A stretch of 64,000 nt of DNA from Thalassotalea agarivorans (lineage in GTDB: Bacteria; Pseudomonadota; Gammaproteobacteria; Enterobacterales; Alteromonadaceae). The DNA lies in assembly GCF_030295955.1 (NCBI RefSeq), contig NZ_AP027363.1:3139046-3203045 (forward strand), read 5' to 3'. Numbering within the stretch: position 1 is the first letter of the stretch; each line of letters begins with the position of its first letter. Positions 26,097 to 35,832 of this stretch are shown piece after piece. Below the pieces are notes generated by a model that was not told the DNA's origin, did no database searches, and worked only from the letters and a program-made list of their open reading frames with translations. The position numbers were made by a program, and so were the translations under genes.

Positions 26097-26519
26097 CTAC
26101 ATCACCACTTGTGCACTCCACGTTAGTGGTAAACAAGACGTGTTATTAAGGTAAGGAAGTAGCGGTGCACGCTGCTTTTGAATTAGCTCTACTTCTAGAT
26201 AAAGTGGCTTAGTCATAGTGCTGCGCCAATACTTCTTATCTTGATCAAAATGAATATCGTCCACTGAAAACTTATACTTAACGCCACCCGCTAACACCTT
26301 AGCCACTTCCGATTTTTTTTCACACATCACGATAAACGACAGCTGATGCTCCTCAACAATATTGCTACCTAACTCCGCTAGCGTATCTATCAATTGTTGA
26401 TCGGCCTTAGCATAGTTAAATATTGGCGCTTCATCCTGTGCTTGTTTAGTGGGTGCTGTCGATTGACAGGCTAGTAATGCCGCACTTGCTAGTAATACAG
26501 TTAACAAACGAAAACGCAT
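26097..26519 (-). CDS. Hypothetical lipoprotein
   Basis: 140 residues. Signal peptide ending in a lipobox (ALLACQST), then a Lys/Gln-rich linker and a compact domain with FIVMCEKKSEVAKVL and a C-terminal NNTSCLPL, so two cysteines are available for a disulfide. Family not recognised. Its ATG overlaps the stop of the DUF5329 gene (TAATG), so the two are translationally coupled and probably functionally linked. Confidence 0.7.
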   Translation of the reverse strand: MRFRLLTVLLASAALLACQSTAPTKQAQDEAPIFNYAKADQQLIDTLAELGSNIVEEHQLSFIVMCEKKSEVAKVLAGGVKYKFSVDDIHFDQDKKYWRSTMTKPLYLEVELIQKQRAPLLPYLNNTSCLPLTWSAQVVM

Positions 26520-26857
26520 TATAATGCCCTATAATCGGCTAGTTTTGATAATAGCCACTGCTCACTTTTTACTGGCTTTTGTGACGGGCAATGCATCATA
26601 TAGTATTTACCTGACATGGTACTTTTAGTGGCAGATAGCTTGATAAAGTCTTCGGCGGTTTCAATATCAGCCTCGAAATAGTCATACTTTTTCTTGATAT
26701 GTTTTACCGCATCTTTCGCTTCGTATTTCTTGCCATTACGCTCAAATTTGCAGTTGCTACTGCTGACTTGCGCCAACAAATAGTTAATTTCAGCTTGGGT
26801 GTCTGCAATACTCACTGCAGAGAACAATACCAAAGCGGCGTACACTAATTTTTTCAT
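26519..26857 (-). CDS. Secreted DUF5329 family protein
   Basis: 112 residues with a signal peptide (LVYAALVLFSAVSIA). The family pattern EINYLLAQVSSSNCKFERNG, then AVKHIKKKYDYFE and AEDFIKLSATKSTMSGKYY, is clear, with the paired cysteines (NCKF and HCPS). DUF5329 proteins are small periplasmic proteins of unknown function. GAAGGGAAA precedes the ATG. First gene of a coupled pair with the lipoprotein at 26097. Confidence 0.85.
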   Translation of the reverse strand: MKKLVYAALVLFSAVSIADTQAEINYLLAQVSSSNCKFERNGKKYEAKDAVKHIKKKYDYFEADIETAEDFIKLSATKSTMSGKYYMMHCPSQKPVKSEQWLLSKLADYRAL

Positions 26858-26895
26858 ATGTTTCCCTTCATCATGACAACGTTAAACTTGGAGCA

Positions 26896-28035
26896 CTAGT
26901 GCAGTAAATTAGTTCCCGTAAGGTAACTCAATACCCCCAAAATAACCGCGCCGGCAACGTAAAACATTATGTGAATGTTAAATCGTCGCAGCAATATAAA
27001 GCCAACAAAAGCTATGGTAATCGCCAGCCAAGAAGTAGAAATACTTAGCAGAACCGGCGTGTAAAACGCCGCTAACAAGAGTCCTACAACTGCCGCGTTG
27101 ATGCTTGCAGCCGTAGCAGCAAACTTGGCATGTTTGGCTAAGCTTTGCCAACTAGACACGAACGCCAGAACCAATAAAAAGCCAGGTAAAAATACGGCAA
27201 ATGTTGCCACAACAGCGCCCAATAGTGGCGCGTCTGGGAAGGCAACAGCACCTAGGTAAGTGGCGATGGTAAACATTGGCCCCGGCACGGCTTGCGCACT
27301 GGCGTATGCCGACAAAAACTGATCGGTTGTTACTGTGGGTAATGCCTGTTGCAGCAGCGGCAACACCACATGACCACCACCAAATACAAGTGCGCCAGCG
27401 GTATAAAACTGGCCAAACAAAGCGAGGATATCTACCGACACCACAAAAATAGAAACAAAGCCAAGGAAAAACAGTACTAAATAGCTTGGTTTGACGCGTT
27501 CTAAGACAACTTTTTGTGAAGCCTGAGCGCTTGCAAAGCCAACCATACCAGCAATGAGTATTACTGCGCATTGAGTAATCAAACTTGGCATAAAAAGCAC
27601 GGCGATGGCGGCAATGATGGCAGTGATGCGATGCACCGTTGATTTACAAAAACTCGAAAACATGGTGACGACAGCATCAGCAACCACGATAGCAGCCAGT
27701 ATTTTTAATGCACTAGTGATGTGATCAACAATGGGTACGCCTGCTGTAGGAACTAGCGCCAATGCAAACATGATAAGAAAAGACGGTAAGGTAAACCCTA
27801 AAAACGCTGCGATGCCGCCCAGCTTGCCACCGCGTTGAAGTCCAATAGCAAAACCTACTTGGCTCGAGCCTGGGCCCGGTAAAAACTGACTCAGCGCAAT
27901 AAGCTGCGCGTATTCTTGTTCAGATAACCAGGCTTTCTTAACAACAAAATGTCGATGAAAATATCCGAGATGTGCTGCTGGGCCGCCAAAACTAGTTAAA
28001 CCAAGCAGGAAAAATTGCCAAAATATCGTTGCCAT
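26896..28035 (-). CDS. chrA: Chromate transporter ChrA
   Basis: 379 residues, the long two-domain type of the CHR family, which exports chromate with proton exchange and so gives chromate resistance. Ten or more helices are predicted. The signature motifs FGGPAAHLGYF near residue 18 and QFLPGPGSSQVGFAIG near 50 are present, and the second half repeats the pattern (YTAGALVFGGGHVVLP and AYASAQAVPGPMFTIATY). No chrB regulator is adjacent. It follows nasA by 60 bp on the same strand, with an imperfect inverted repeat (AAAAATACG / CGTATTTTT) in the gap, so it may have its own promoter. Chromate or sulfate transport is known for the family; the substrate here is inferred. Confidence 0.9.
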   Translation of the reverse strand: MATIFWQFFLLGLTSFGGPAAHLGYFHRHFVVKKAWLSEQEYAQLIALSQFLPGPGSSQVGFAIGLQRGGKLGGIAAFLGFTLPSFLIMFALALVPTAGVPIVDHITSALKILAAIVVADAVVTMFSSFCKSTVHRITAIIAAIAVLFMPSLITQCAVILIAGMVGFASAQASQKVVLERVKPSYLVLFFLGFVSIFVVSVDILALFGQFYTAGALVFGGGHVVLPLLQQALPTVTTDQFLSAYASAQAVPGPMFTIATYLGAVAFPDAPLLGAVVATFAVFLPGFLLVLAFVSSWQSLAKHAKFAATAASINAAVVGLLLAAFYTPVLLSISTSWLAITIAFVGFILLRRFNIHIMFYVAGAVILGVLSYLTGTNLLH

Positions 28036-28095
28036 AAAAATACGAATAAAGTGCTTTACTGATACTCTACCGTATTTTTATGACAGAAATAATAG

Positions 28096-30756
28096 TTAGG
28101 CGGTTTCAGGCGAAGTTATATCTTTGATCACAAATGTCGGCGCATGCTCTTTTATAATGCCGCCCAGTTCTGCTTTACACGAACCACAGTTGGTACCACA
28201 TTTTAGTTTTTCACCCAGTTTGTCAACGCTGTTACAACCGGTTTTGACCGCCTCGATAATAGTTTTTTCGCGCACATTAAAGCAGGAACAGACTTGTCGT
28301 CCTAAATTGAATTCTTCAGATATTTGGCCGTGAAGCAGCAGATGAAGATTTTCTAGCGACAACAAATTCTGTGCAAACAAAGAATTTATCCAGTCTCTAT
28401 GCAAGGCAATTGGCGCGTTAGCAAAATAACCAATAAACACCAATTGTTGGTTTTGCAGACACACAATATAGGTGCCGTTTTCACTACTTTGACTGAGCCA
28501 TTCACCTGTTAGTTGCGTGCTTTCTTTACACCAAGCAAAAATGTCTTGTGGCGCTGTTTCAAAAGCAATATTGGTTTGAAATGATGCCTGCCCAATGCTT
28601 TTTACAAAGTAGTCAGCCTGTACTTCTAGCGTTTGCTTTGACTGTATCGTGCCATAGTAGGCAAAAGGATGTGCTGAGATTGCTACCGGCGCATGTTTAC
28701 TTTCTGGCTGACCTGAAATCGGGTCGACAACATCTTGATACAATTGGCTAACATTGGCGTGGCTGGCAAATTGCTGGTTCCAATGTATCGCCATAAACAG
28801 CTCGCCCACGCGTACTGTATTTGAGACGTTTAGTGGCGCAATAACATGCCCTAAATCATTACTCACGCGCACAAGTTCTCCTTGGCTCAAGCCCTTCTGC
28901 TCAGCATCAAATGGGTGCATCATGACCTCAGGTTGGGTTTGATGCAAACCAAGCTTGTCGGCTTTGCCCGTGCGAGTCATGGTATGCCATTGATCGCGCA
29001 CACGACCACTGTTTAATACAAATGGTAGTGCTTGTGTTGTTTGCTGCACTGGCGCTTTAGGCGTGATTGCAAATAGCTTTGCTTTGCCATTGCTGGTACT
29101 AAACTTGCCATTAGCAAATGGGCGCTGTCCATTTAACGGCCATTGCACAGGCTTCATCGTTTGATATTGCGAAGTGCTTAGCGAGGCCAATGGCGACAAA
29201 TCAAGCACGCGATTAAATTGCTGAGCGACCCCAGTGAGTTGTGCATATTCTACAAAAACTTGATGAGGCGACTGATAATCAAAGCCACTAAAACCCATTT
29301 TTTGTGCTACGTCACTAACAATTTGCCAGTCATGTTTTGCTGCTCCAGCAGGGGAATGCACACCGCGTTGACGCGAAATAGTGCGCTGCGCATTGGTCAC
29401 CGTACCGTCTTTTTCTAGCCATGACGTTGCAGGCAATTTTACCGTAGCAAAATCCATGGTATCGGTATGTTCATTACAATCAGAGACAACCACAGTTTCA
29501 CAGCGACTTAATGCTTGCTCCACGAGTGCACGATTAGGCAAACTTACCATTGGGTTGGTTGCCATAATCCAGACAAATTTTATCTCACCATTTGCCATTT
29601 TTTGGAACAGATCAACCGCTTTAGCGCCAGGCTTACTTGCTATCGTCGGTGACTGCCAGAAAGATTGTACCGCCGCTGTATGGGCGCTATCTGTTAACGA
29701 CAAATGTGCGGTTAATTGGTTGGCCATACCGCCAACTTCTCTGCCGCCCATGGCATTGGGTTGGCCAGTAATAGAGAAAGGGCCACTCCCTGGTTTGCCA
29801 ATTTTGCCACTAGCTAAATGACAGTTAATAATGGCTAAACACTTTTCAACACCAGAGCTAGATTGGTTAATACCCATCGAATAAAAGGTAACGGCTTTAT
29901 CGACTTGGCAAAAGGTTTTGTAAATGTCGGTTAAGCTATCCGCAGGTACTTGGCAATAAGACGCGACTTTGTCGATAGTCCACTCGCTAGCGGCAGTAAT
30001 TGCAGCTTCAGCGTCGTCGGTATGGCGCAGTAAAAACTGCTGGTCGAGACCGTCATTGTTGGCTAAGTAACACAGCAAACCGTTAAAGAACGCTGCATCG
30101 CTTCCTGGTTTTATTTGCAAGAAATGATCGGCGATATCGCTGGTAAACGTGCGTCTTGGGTCGATAACAACAATCTTAAAATCTGGATTAAGCTGCTTCG
30201 CACGTTCGATGCGTTGATACAACACAGGATGCGTCCACGCCGCATTTGAACCCACCATGATCAGCAGGTCAGTTTGTTCCAAATCTTGATAATCGCAAGG
30301 CACCACATCTTCGCCCAATGCCATGGTATAGGATGCGACAGCAGACGACATACAAAGTCGTGAATTGGTATCAATATTAGCGCTACCTAAGTAGCCCTTC
30401 ATCAACTTGTTGGCTACGTAATAGTCTTCGGTTAACAGTTGCCCTGATACATAAAACGCGACCGATTCTGGACCATATTGCTCGATGGTACGTGCAAGTT
30501 TATCTGCAACATGATCAACCGCCGTTGGCCAATCGCATGGCGTGTTATCGATCTGTGGGGTAAGTAAACGGCCGCTTAAGTCTATGGTATCGAGCAAATG
30601 ACTGCCTTTTACGCACAGCCTACCGAAGTTCGCGGGATGATCTTCGCTACCTTTGATAGCCTTTGCTTGGCCATTTTCTAGTTGAATATCGACACCACAA
30701 CCTACGCCACAATAGGCGCAGGTGGATTGAGCCAGTAAAGGCACTTTGTCTGCCAC
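28096..30756 (-). CDS. nasA: Assimilatory nitrate reductase catalytic subunit NasA
   Basis: 886 residues. Cytosolic molybdopterin enzyme that reduces nitrate to nitrite. The N-terminal 4Fe-4S motif CAYCGVGCGVDI...GRLCVKG is intact, followed by the molybdopterin core (residues 60-530) and the dinucleotide-binding domain (about 560-690). The C-terminus adds a BFD-like 2Fe-2S domain (CSCFNVREK and CGTNCGSCKAELGG), as in NasA proteins that take electrons through that cluster. The start is GTG at 30756 with GAGG upstream. It lies 14 bp after nirD and is the last gene of the nitrate block. No separate electron-transfer subunit (NasB/NasC) is seen here. Confidence 0.94.
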   Translation of the reverse strand: MADKVPLLAQSTCAYCGVGCGVDIQLENGQAKAIKGSEDHPANFGRLCVKGSHLLDTIDLSGRLLTPQIDNTPCDWPTAVDHVADKLARTIEQYGPESVAFYVSGQLLTEDYYVANKLMKGYLGSANIDTNSRLCMSSAVASYTMALGEDVVPCDYQDLEQTDLLIMVGSNAAWTHPVLYQRIERAKQLNPDFKIVVIDPRRTFTSDIADHFLQIKPGSDAAFFNGLLCYLANNDGLDQQFLLRHTDDAEAAITAASEWTIDKVASYCQVPADSLTDIYKTFCQVDKAVTFYSMGINQSSSGVEKCLAIINCHLASGKIGKPGSGPFSITGQPNAMGGREVGGMANQLTAHLSLTDSAHTAAVQSFWQSPTIASKPGAKAVDLFQKMANGEIKFVWIMATNPMVSLPNRALVEQALSRCETVVVSDCNEHTDTMDFATVKLPATSWLEKDGTVTNAQRTISRQRGVHSPAGAAKHDWQIVSDVAQKMGFSGFDYQSPHQVFVEYAQLTGVAQQFNRVLDLSPLASLSTSQYQTMKPVQWPLNGQRPFANGKFSTSNGKAKLFAITPKAPVQQTTQALPFVLNSGRVRDQWHTMTRTGKADKLGLHQTQPEVMMHPFDAEQKGLSQGELVRVSNDLGHVIAPLNVSNTVRVGELFMAIHWNQQFASHANVSQLYQDVVDPISGQPESKHAPVAISAHPFAYYGTIQSKQTLEVQADYFVKSIGQASFQTNIAFETAPQDIFAWCKESTQLTGEWLSQSSENGTYIVCLQNQQLVFIGYFANAPIALHRDWINSLFAQNLLSLENLHLLLHGQISEEFNLGRQVCSCFNVREKTIIEAVKTGCNSVDKLGEKLKCGTNCGSCKAELGGIIKEHAPTFVIKDITSPETA

Positions 30757-30770
30757 GCTATACCAACCCT

Positions 30771-31118
30771 CTAAAAGAACACCTGTACCCTGTCGCTATG
30801 TGTGCGAACAGGGTAAACAGGCACAAATTGATCAGGTTGTTGAATACATTCGCCTGATCGCAGAGAGAAATGTTGTTTATACAGTGGCGAGGCAACGATC
30901 GGCTCTTCGCCTGCGCTTCCGACAATTCCGCGATACAAAACATTGGCTTTGCCGATAGGGTCAAAGTTACCAATGGCAAAAATATCAGGTTCAAGTCCTG
31001 TTATTTTAAATAACGCGATTTGCTGTTGATTTGGCAATAATGCGGCTACACCTGTGTTTTCGACAAGTGCCGAGATGTCACATATATCATGCCATTGTTT
31101 CGTTTCTGCAATACCCAT
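30771..31118 (-). CDS. nirD: Nitrite reductase small subunit NirD
   Basis: 115 residues, usual length. Small subunit of NADH-dependent nitrite reductase. It has a Rieske-like fold that in NirD has lost the cluster ligands: the sequence has only scattered Cys/His (WHDICDI, ECIQ) and no CxH...CxxH pair, as expected. Conserved NirD stretches include FAIGNFDPIGKANVLYRGI and SPLYKQHFSLRSGECIQ. It lies 9 bp downstream of nirB and 14 bp upstream of nasA, so all three are in one operon. Works with NirB to reduce nitrite to ammonium. Confidence 0.93.
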   Translation of the reverse strand: MGIAETKQWHDICDISALVENTGVAALLPNQQQIALFKITGLEPDIFAIGNFDPIGKANVLYRGIVGSAGEEPIVASPLYKQHFSLRSGECIQQPDQFVPVYPVRTHSDRVQVFF

Positions 31119-31127
31119 GTGACCCCC

Positions 31128-33674
31128 TTATGCCATCTCTACTTTTACTGGTATTTTTTCTTCTTCTGTTGCAGGTCTAATTTGCCCGCGCTCTTCAACA
31201 AACTGAATATTGCTGTCGCTTTGATCCGAGTTAACAAACGGCTTAAAGCGTTTTAATGCCTCTGGATCTTCTATCGTTGTTTTCCATTCACATTGATACG
31301 TCGACACGATATGCGCCATTTGCGTTTCAAGTTCGTCATTTAGACCTAATGAATCCTCTACAACTACTTGTTTTAGATAATCTAAGCCGCCTTCCATGTT
31401 TTCCATCCACACAGAAGTACGTTGTAATCTGTCACCTGTTTTGATGTAGAACATCAGCACACGGTCGATGTATTTGATTAGCGTTTCATCGTCTAGGTCT
31501 GTGGCAAACAAATCTGCATGACGAGGCTTCATACCGCCATTACCACATACATATAAGTTCCAACCGTTTTCAGTGGCAATAATACCGATATCTTTACTTT
31601 GTGCTTCTGCACACTCACGGGTACAACCTGACACCGCGAATTTCAATTTGTGCGGAGCACGTAAGCCTTTGTAACGATTCTCAATAAAGATGGCCATCGA
31701 TACGCTGTCTTGCACACCATAGCGGCACCAAGTGCTACCAACACAAGATTTTACGGTACGTACAGATTTGCCGTAGGCATGGCCTGTTTCAAATCCCGCA
31801 TCGACTAATTCTCGCCAAATTTCAGGTAACTCTTCTTTACGCGCGCCGAACAAATCAACACGTTGTCCGCCGGTTATCTTGGTGTATAAGTTGTACTTTT
31901 TCGCCACTTCACCTAAAACTATGAGCTTGTCTGGGGTAATTTCACCGCCAGCAACACGCGGTACAACAGAGTAGGTTCCGTCTTTTTGCATGTTCGCTAA
32001 ATAGGTGTCGTTGGTATCTTGTAGCGGTTGATGCGCTTTTTCTAAAATATAATCATTCCATACCGACGCTAAAATAGAGCCTACTGTCGGTTTACAAACG
32101 TCGCAGCCTAAACCTTTACCATGTTTGGCTAACAATTCATCGAAAGATTTAATTTCTTCTACACGAACAATGTCGAATAGTTCTTGGCGTGAATAAGCAA
32201 AGTGCTCACAAATATCTTTCTTCACTTCCATACCAAGATTAAGCAATTCGCTATCGACGATATTCTTCAATAGTGCCGCACAACCACCACAGCCGGTGCT
32301 TGCTTTAGTGCACGATTTAACGTCAGACAAATCGGTATTGCCCGATTGAACCGCCGAAACAACATCGCCTTTGGTTACGTTATGACAAGAACAAATGGTT
32401 GCGCTGTCAGGCAGTGCATCTGCACCTAACGCTGGCGTTTCTGTTGCCATAGGCAAAATCAGACTTTCAGGCATTTCAGGCAGATCTAAGCCGTTCAACG
32501 CATATTGCAGTAAAGTATCGTAATCACTGTTGTCGCCAACCAGTACAGCGCCAATCAGTTTGGTTTTGTCGTTAGACACCACCATTTTTTTGTAGATACC
32601 TTCGGCTTGGTTTTCGTAAACATAACTAAGTGCACCAGGTGTTTTGGCATGCGCATCACCAATACTACCAACATCGACACCCATCAGCTTTAACTTGGTG
32701 CTCATATCGGCACCGGTAAAACTGGCTTGCTCACCTAGCATATCTTGCGCGGCAACTTTTGCCATGCTGTAGCCAGGAGCAACTAAACCAAAAATAAAGT
32801 TATTCCAAAGGGCACATTCACCAATAGCGTAAATGTTTTCGTCGCTAGTACGGCATTGATTGTCGACCACAATACCGCCACGCTCGCCCATCTCAAGATC
32901 AAAGCTTTTGGCTAGTTGATCAGAAGGGCGAATACCGGCGGAGAAAAGTACCATATCTGTTTCTAGCACTTCACCGTCGGCAAACTGTAATTGATAGCGA
33001 CACGACTCACCTGGAGCGATGTTTTGTGTCGCTTTTTGGGTATGAACACTTACCCCTAAGTCTTCAATTTTTTCTTTTAGCACACGGCCGCCAGTAACAT
33101 CCACTTGCACCGCCATTAATTGAGGTGCGAATTCAACAACATGTGTTTCCAATCCGAGTTGTTTCAAAGCGTTTGCTGCTTCTAGACCAAGTAAACCACC
33201 GCCAATAACAACGCCAACTTTACTTTCTTTTGCACTTGCTTGAATCGCTTCCAAATCTTCGATGGTGCGATACACCAAACAATGTGCTTGGTCATTCCCC
33301 GGAATAGGCGGAACAAATGGATAAGAGCCTGTTGCCAATACTAACTTGTCATATGGAAACACTTCACCGGTTTCGGTTGTCACTTGCTTAGCTTGACGGT
33401 CAATATCAACCACCTTGGCGTTAGTGCGATAATCCACCTGCCATTGTTGATACTGCTGTTCATCCGTTAGCGCCAAGTCATCTGCGGTTTTGCCAGTAAA
33501 ATATTCCGACAAATGCACTCGGTCATAAGCTAAACGAGGTTCTGCTGATAGCACACTAACGGCTACTTCACCCGACAGCGACTTTTCAGCAAGTTGCTCT
33601 ACAAAGTGGTGGCCTACCATGCCATTTCCAACAACAACTATACGTTGGGGGTTCACTTCGTTTGATTGCGACAT
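31128..33674 (-). CDS. nirB: NADH-dependent nitrite reductase large subunit NirB
   Basis: 848 residues, as in E. coli NirB. Cytosolic enzyme that reduces nitrite to ammonium with NADH. Domains in order: FAD- and NAD-binding (VVVGNGMVGHHFVE; GVVIGGGLLGLEAA near residue 160), a BFD-like 2Fe-2S domain (CSCHNVTKGD and CTKASTGCGGC near 430-470), a second similar segment near 530, and the siroheme/4Fe-4S core (SCVGSTWCRYG, SGCTRECAEAQSKDIG, VCGNGG). All ligand cysteines appear present. AAGGAAA precedes the ATG. It follows the porin gene by 59 bp and heads nirB-nirD-nasA. Confidence 0.95.
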   Translation of the reverse strand: MSQSNEVNPQRIVVVGNGMVGHHFVEQLAEKSLSGEVAVSVLSAEPRLAYDRVHLSEYFTGKTADDLALTDEQQYQQWQVDYRTNAKVVDIDRQAKQVTTETGEVFPYDKLVLATGSYPFVPPIPGNDQAHCLVYRTIEDLEAIQASAKESKVGVVIGGGLLGLEAANALKQLGLETHVVEFAPQLMAVQVDVTGGRVLKEKIEDLGVSVHTQKATQNIAPGESCRYQLQFADGEVLETDMVLFSAGIRPSDQLAKSFDLEMGERGGIVVDNQCRTSDENIYAIGECALWNNFIFGLVAPGYSMAKVAAQDMLGEQASFTGADMSTKLKLMGVDVGSIGDAHAKTPGALSYVYENQAEGIYKKMVVSNDKTKLIGAVLVGDNSDYDTLLQYALNGLDLPEMPESLILPMATETPALGADALPDSATICSCHNVTKGDVVSAVQSGNTDLSDVKSCTKASTGCGGCAALLKNIVDSELLNLGMEVKKDICEHFAYSRQELFDIVRVEEIKSFDELLAKHGKGLGCDVCKPTVGSILASVWNDYILEKAHQPLQDTNDTYLANMQKDGTYSVVPRVAGGEITPDKLIVLGEVAKKYNLYTKITGGQRVDLFGARKEELPEIWRELVDAGFETGHAYGKSVRTVKSCVGSTWCRYGVQDSVSMAIFIENRYKGLRAPHKLKFAVSGCTRECAEAQSKDIGIIATENGWNLYVCGNGGMKPRHADLFATDLDDETLIKYIDRVLMFYIKTGDRLQRTSVWMENMEGGLDYLKQVVVEDSLGLNDELETQMAHIVSTYQCEWKTTIEDPEALKRFKPFVNSDQSDSNIQFVEERGQIRPATEEEKIPVKVEMA

Positions 33675-33733
33675 ATGTATTTCCTTTCCAAAAACAAGCT
33701 AGCTAAGCACATGCTTTACTAGCGGGATAACAA

Positions 33734-34921
33734 CTAGAACCTAGCCGTCATCCAAAGCCAAACTTTATCGGTGTCTACTTTGCCTGCACCTGCGTCGCCC
33801 GCTGAGTACATTGCAAATTTAAGACCCGCACTATAGCGCCCACCAAACTTCTGGGTGTATTGCGCATTGATTTCATTACCTAAATCATCAACAAGCGCTG
33901 TAGATTCAGCCGCTGTGAAATTGTGGTAAATAAACGCCCAGTTACCTTCAAATAACTTGCCAGATAACGAAACGTACAAGTCGTTTAAACCTTGTACAGG
34001 CGTGTTTAAGAATTGATCTGACCAACCGTTGAATTTATGCAAGGTTGCCAGTGGTGTTGAAAAACCGTATAGGCCGTCGTCACTTCCTAGTGACTCGTAC
34101 CCTAGTTTTGCCATGATGCCACTAAATCCTGCGCCCGCTTCTAGCAAGTAGTAAGGAGCGGTGAATTCAACGCCGGCAGTGTCTGAGGTTTGAGTTGCAA
34201 ACTCTGCTTGATACGATACTTTTAACTTGCTGACATCCGTGCTACCAGCTAAACGCACACCAAAGGTGTTCAAGCTGTTGTCGGTATTGTTGTCGACTTC
34301 AAGTAAGTAGCCATAACCAGTTAACTTAGCAAAACCTAAGTTGTAGCTAGCATTTAACATGTGATCTTTTGATTTAAGATCTTTTTCTTCACCAAAAATA
34401 CGATTGCGTTGCGTGACATAGGCGTAGTTAAGATCTAAATCTTTGCCTAGCTTATAGTTAAACGTTGCACCATCGAATGTTTGCTTGTCTTGACGCCAGC
34501 CAACATGGCCAACAAAACGGTGGTTATCAAAGGTGATCACTTGGCGACCCACTTTTGCAGTTAAACCTGAACCCGCCCATTTCACATAACCTTGGTCAAG
34601 CTCTGTTGTTTCTGGGTCAGCAACCACCGAGTAGTCTGGCTTAGAACCATTACCATCGTTATAGTCGTCAATACCTGCAACCACGCGCGAGTCTTCAAAT
34701 TCAATAAAGCCTGAAAAGCCGCTGTAAGATTTTGAGGTGTAGTTAAGTAACGTACGTAGTGTTAACGCTGATGCGTCTTCAAGTGGGTTATCCTGTCCCA
34801 CGTTTTCATAACGAAGACGAAAGTCTAATGTTGTTTTCGCTTCGTTCTTGTCTGCTTCTTCAGCAAATACATTTGCTGTTAAACCCGCTAGTGTTAATAG
34901 TGTTATTGTTTTAAGTTTCAT
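33734..34921 (-). CDS. Outer-membrane porin (alginate-export-like) in the nitrate operon
   Basis: 395 residues with a signal peptide (ITLLTLAGLTANVFA) and a C-terminal aromatic residue (KVWLWMTARF), typical of outer-membrane barrels. Alternating strands fill the length, beginning with LDFRLRYENVGQDNP and GRQVITFDNHRFVGHVGW, which resembles alginate-export (AlgE-type) and other 18-stranded porins. Sitting between nrtD and nirB on the same strand, it is probably the outer-membrane entry route for nitrate or nitrite; that is inferred from context only. AAAGGAT precedes the ATG. Confidence 0.82.
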   Translation of the reverse strand: MKLKTITLLTLAGLTANVFAEEADKNEAKTTLDFRLRYENVGQDNPLEDASALTLRTLLNYTSKSYSGFSGFIEFEDSRVVAGIDDYNDGNGSKPDYSVVADPETTELDQGYVKWAGSGLTAKVGRQVITFDNHRFVGHVGWRQDKQTFDGATFNYKLGKDLDLNYAYVTQRNRIFGEEKDLKSKDHMLNASYNLGFAKLTGYGYLLEVDNNTDNSLNTFGVRLAGSTDVSKLKVSYQAEFATQTSDTAGVEFTAPYYLLEAGAGFSGIMAKLGYESLGSDDGLYGFSTPLATLHKFNGWSDQFLNTPVQGLNDLYVSLSGKLFEGNWAFIYHNFTAAESTALVDDLGNEINAQYTQKFGGRYSAGLKFAMYSAGDAGAGKVDTDKVWLWMTARF

Positions 34922-34971
34922 GCGTTAGATCCTTTTATGGCTGTTAAAAATCGCCTTTTAAATATAGTTTG

Positions 34972-35814
34972 TTATGCGACATCTGTAGCTTGATCTTTCT
35001 CAACAACTGTTGATTTGTTGGAAAAATTTTCCACTTTTCGCTGCTTTTCATACAAAAAGGTCAATACTGCACTGCGTAAACGGTTATATTCCGCATCTTC
35101 GGCAAGCGCTAGTCTTTCTCTTGGTCTAGGCAAGTTCACGGGTAAAATTTCGCCTATTGTGGCGGCGGGGCCATTGGTCATCATAACGATGCGATCAGAC
35201 AACAATACGGCTTCGTCGACGTCATGCGTGATCATAATGACGGTATTATTTAGTTTTTCCTGAATCTCCATTAAGGAGTCTTGCATGTGGGCGCGAGTTA
35301 GCGCGTCTAGCGCACCAAACGGTTCGTCCATAAGCAATACTTCAGGTTGCATCGCCAGTGCGCGTGCAATACCAACACGTTGTTTCATACCGCCTGATAT
35401 TTCATCAGGGCGTTTATGCATGGCATGGTCCATATGCACTAACGATAAGTTTTCTTCGATCCAGTCTTTCATTTCAGCGGCAGACATTTTGTTTTTAAAC
35501 ACCTGATTAACCGCTAGTTCAACGTTTTGGTAGGCAGTAAGCCATGGTAATAACGAGTGGTTTTGAAACACTACAGCTCTTTCAGGGCCTGGTTCATTCA
35601 CTTCTTTACCATTTAGGATAACGCCACCTGTTGACGCTTGTAGCAAACCTGCCACTACGTTAAGTACAGTAGATTTACCGCAGCCAGAGTGGCCTATAAG
35701 CGAAATGAACTCGCCTTTTTTAATCTGTAAATCTACTTCTTTAAGTGCGGTAAAAGGGCCTTTCGGTGTATCAAAGACCATGTCGATATTACTGATGTCT
35801 AGTAATGTACTCAT
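34972..35814 (-). CDS. nrtD: Nitrate ABC transporter ATP-binding protein
   Basis: 280 residues. The ATPase of a nitrate/nitrite/cyanate-type ABC importer. Walker A is GHSGCGKST near residue 43, the signature is ISGGMKQR, Walker B is LLMDEPFGALD, and the H-loop is MITHDVDEA. It lacks the solute-binding domain fused to cyanobacterial NrtC, so it corresponds to NrtD/NasD. AAGGA precedes the ATG. Genes nrtA-nrtB-nrtD are close together on one strand, and the porin follows 50 bp downstream. Confidence 0.93.
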   Translation of the reverse strand: MSTLLDISNIDMVFDTPKGPFTALKEVDLQIKKGEFISLIGHSGCGKSTVLNVVAGLLQASTGGVILNGKEVNEPGPERAVVFQNHSLLPWLTAYQNVELAVNQVFKNKMSAAEMKDWIEENLSLVHMDHAMHKRPDEISGGMKQRVGIARALAMQPEVLLMDEPFGALDALTRAHMQDSLMEIQEKLNNTVIMITHDVDEAVLLSDRIVMMTNGPAATIGEILPVNLPRPRERLALAEDAEYNRLRSAVLTFLYEKQRKVENFSNKSTVVEKDQATDVA

Positions 35815-35832
35815 TGCTCTTATTCCTTTTAA

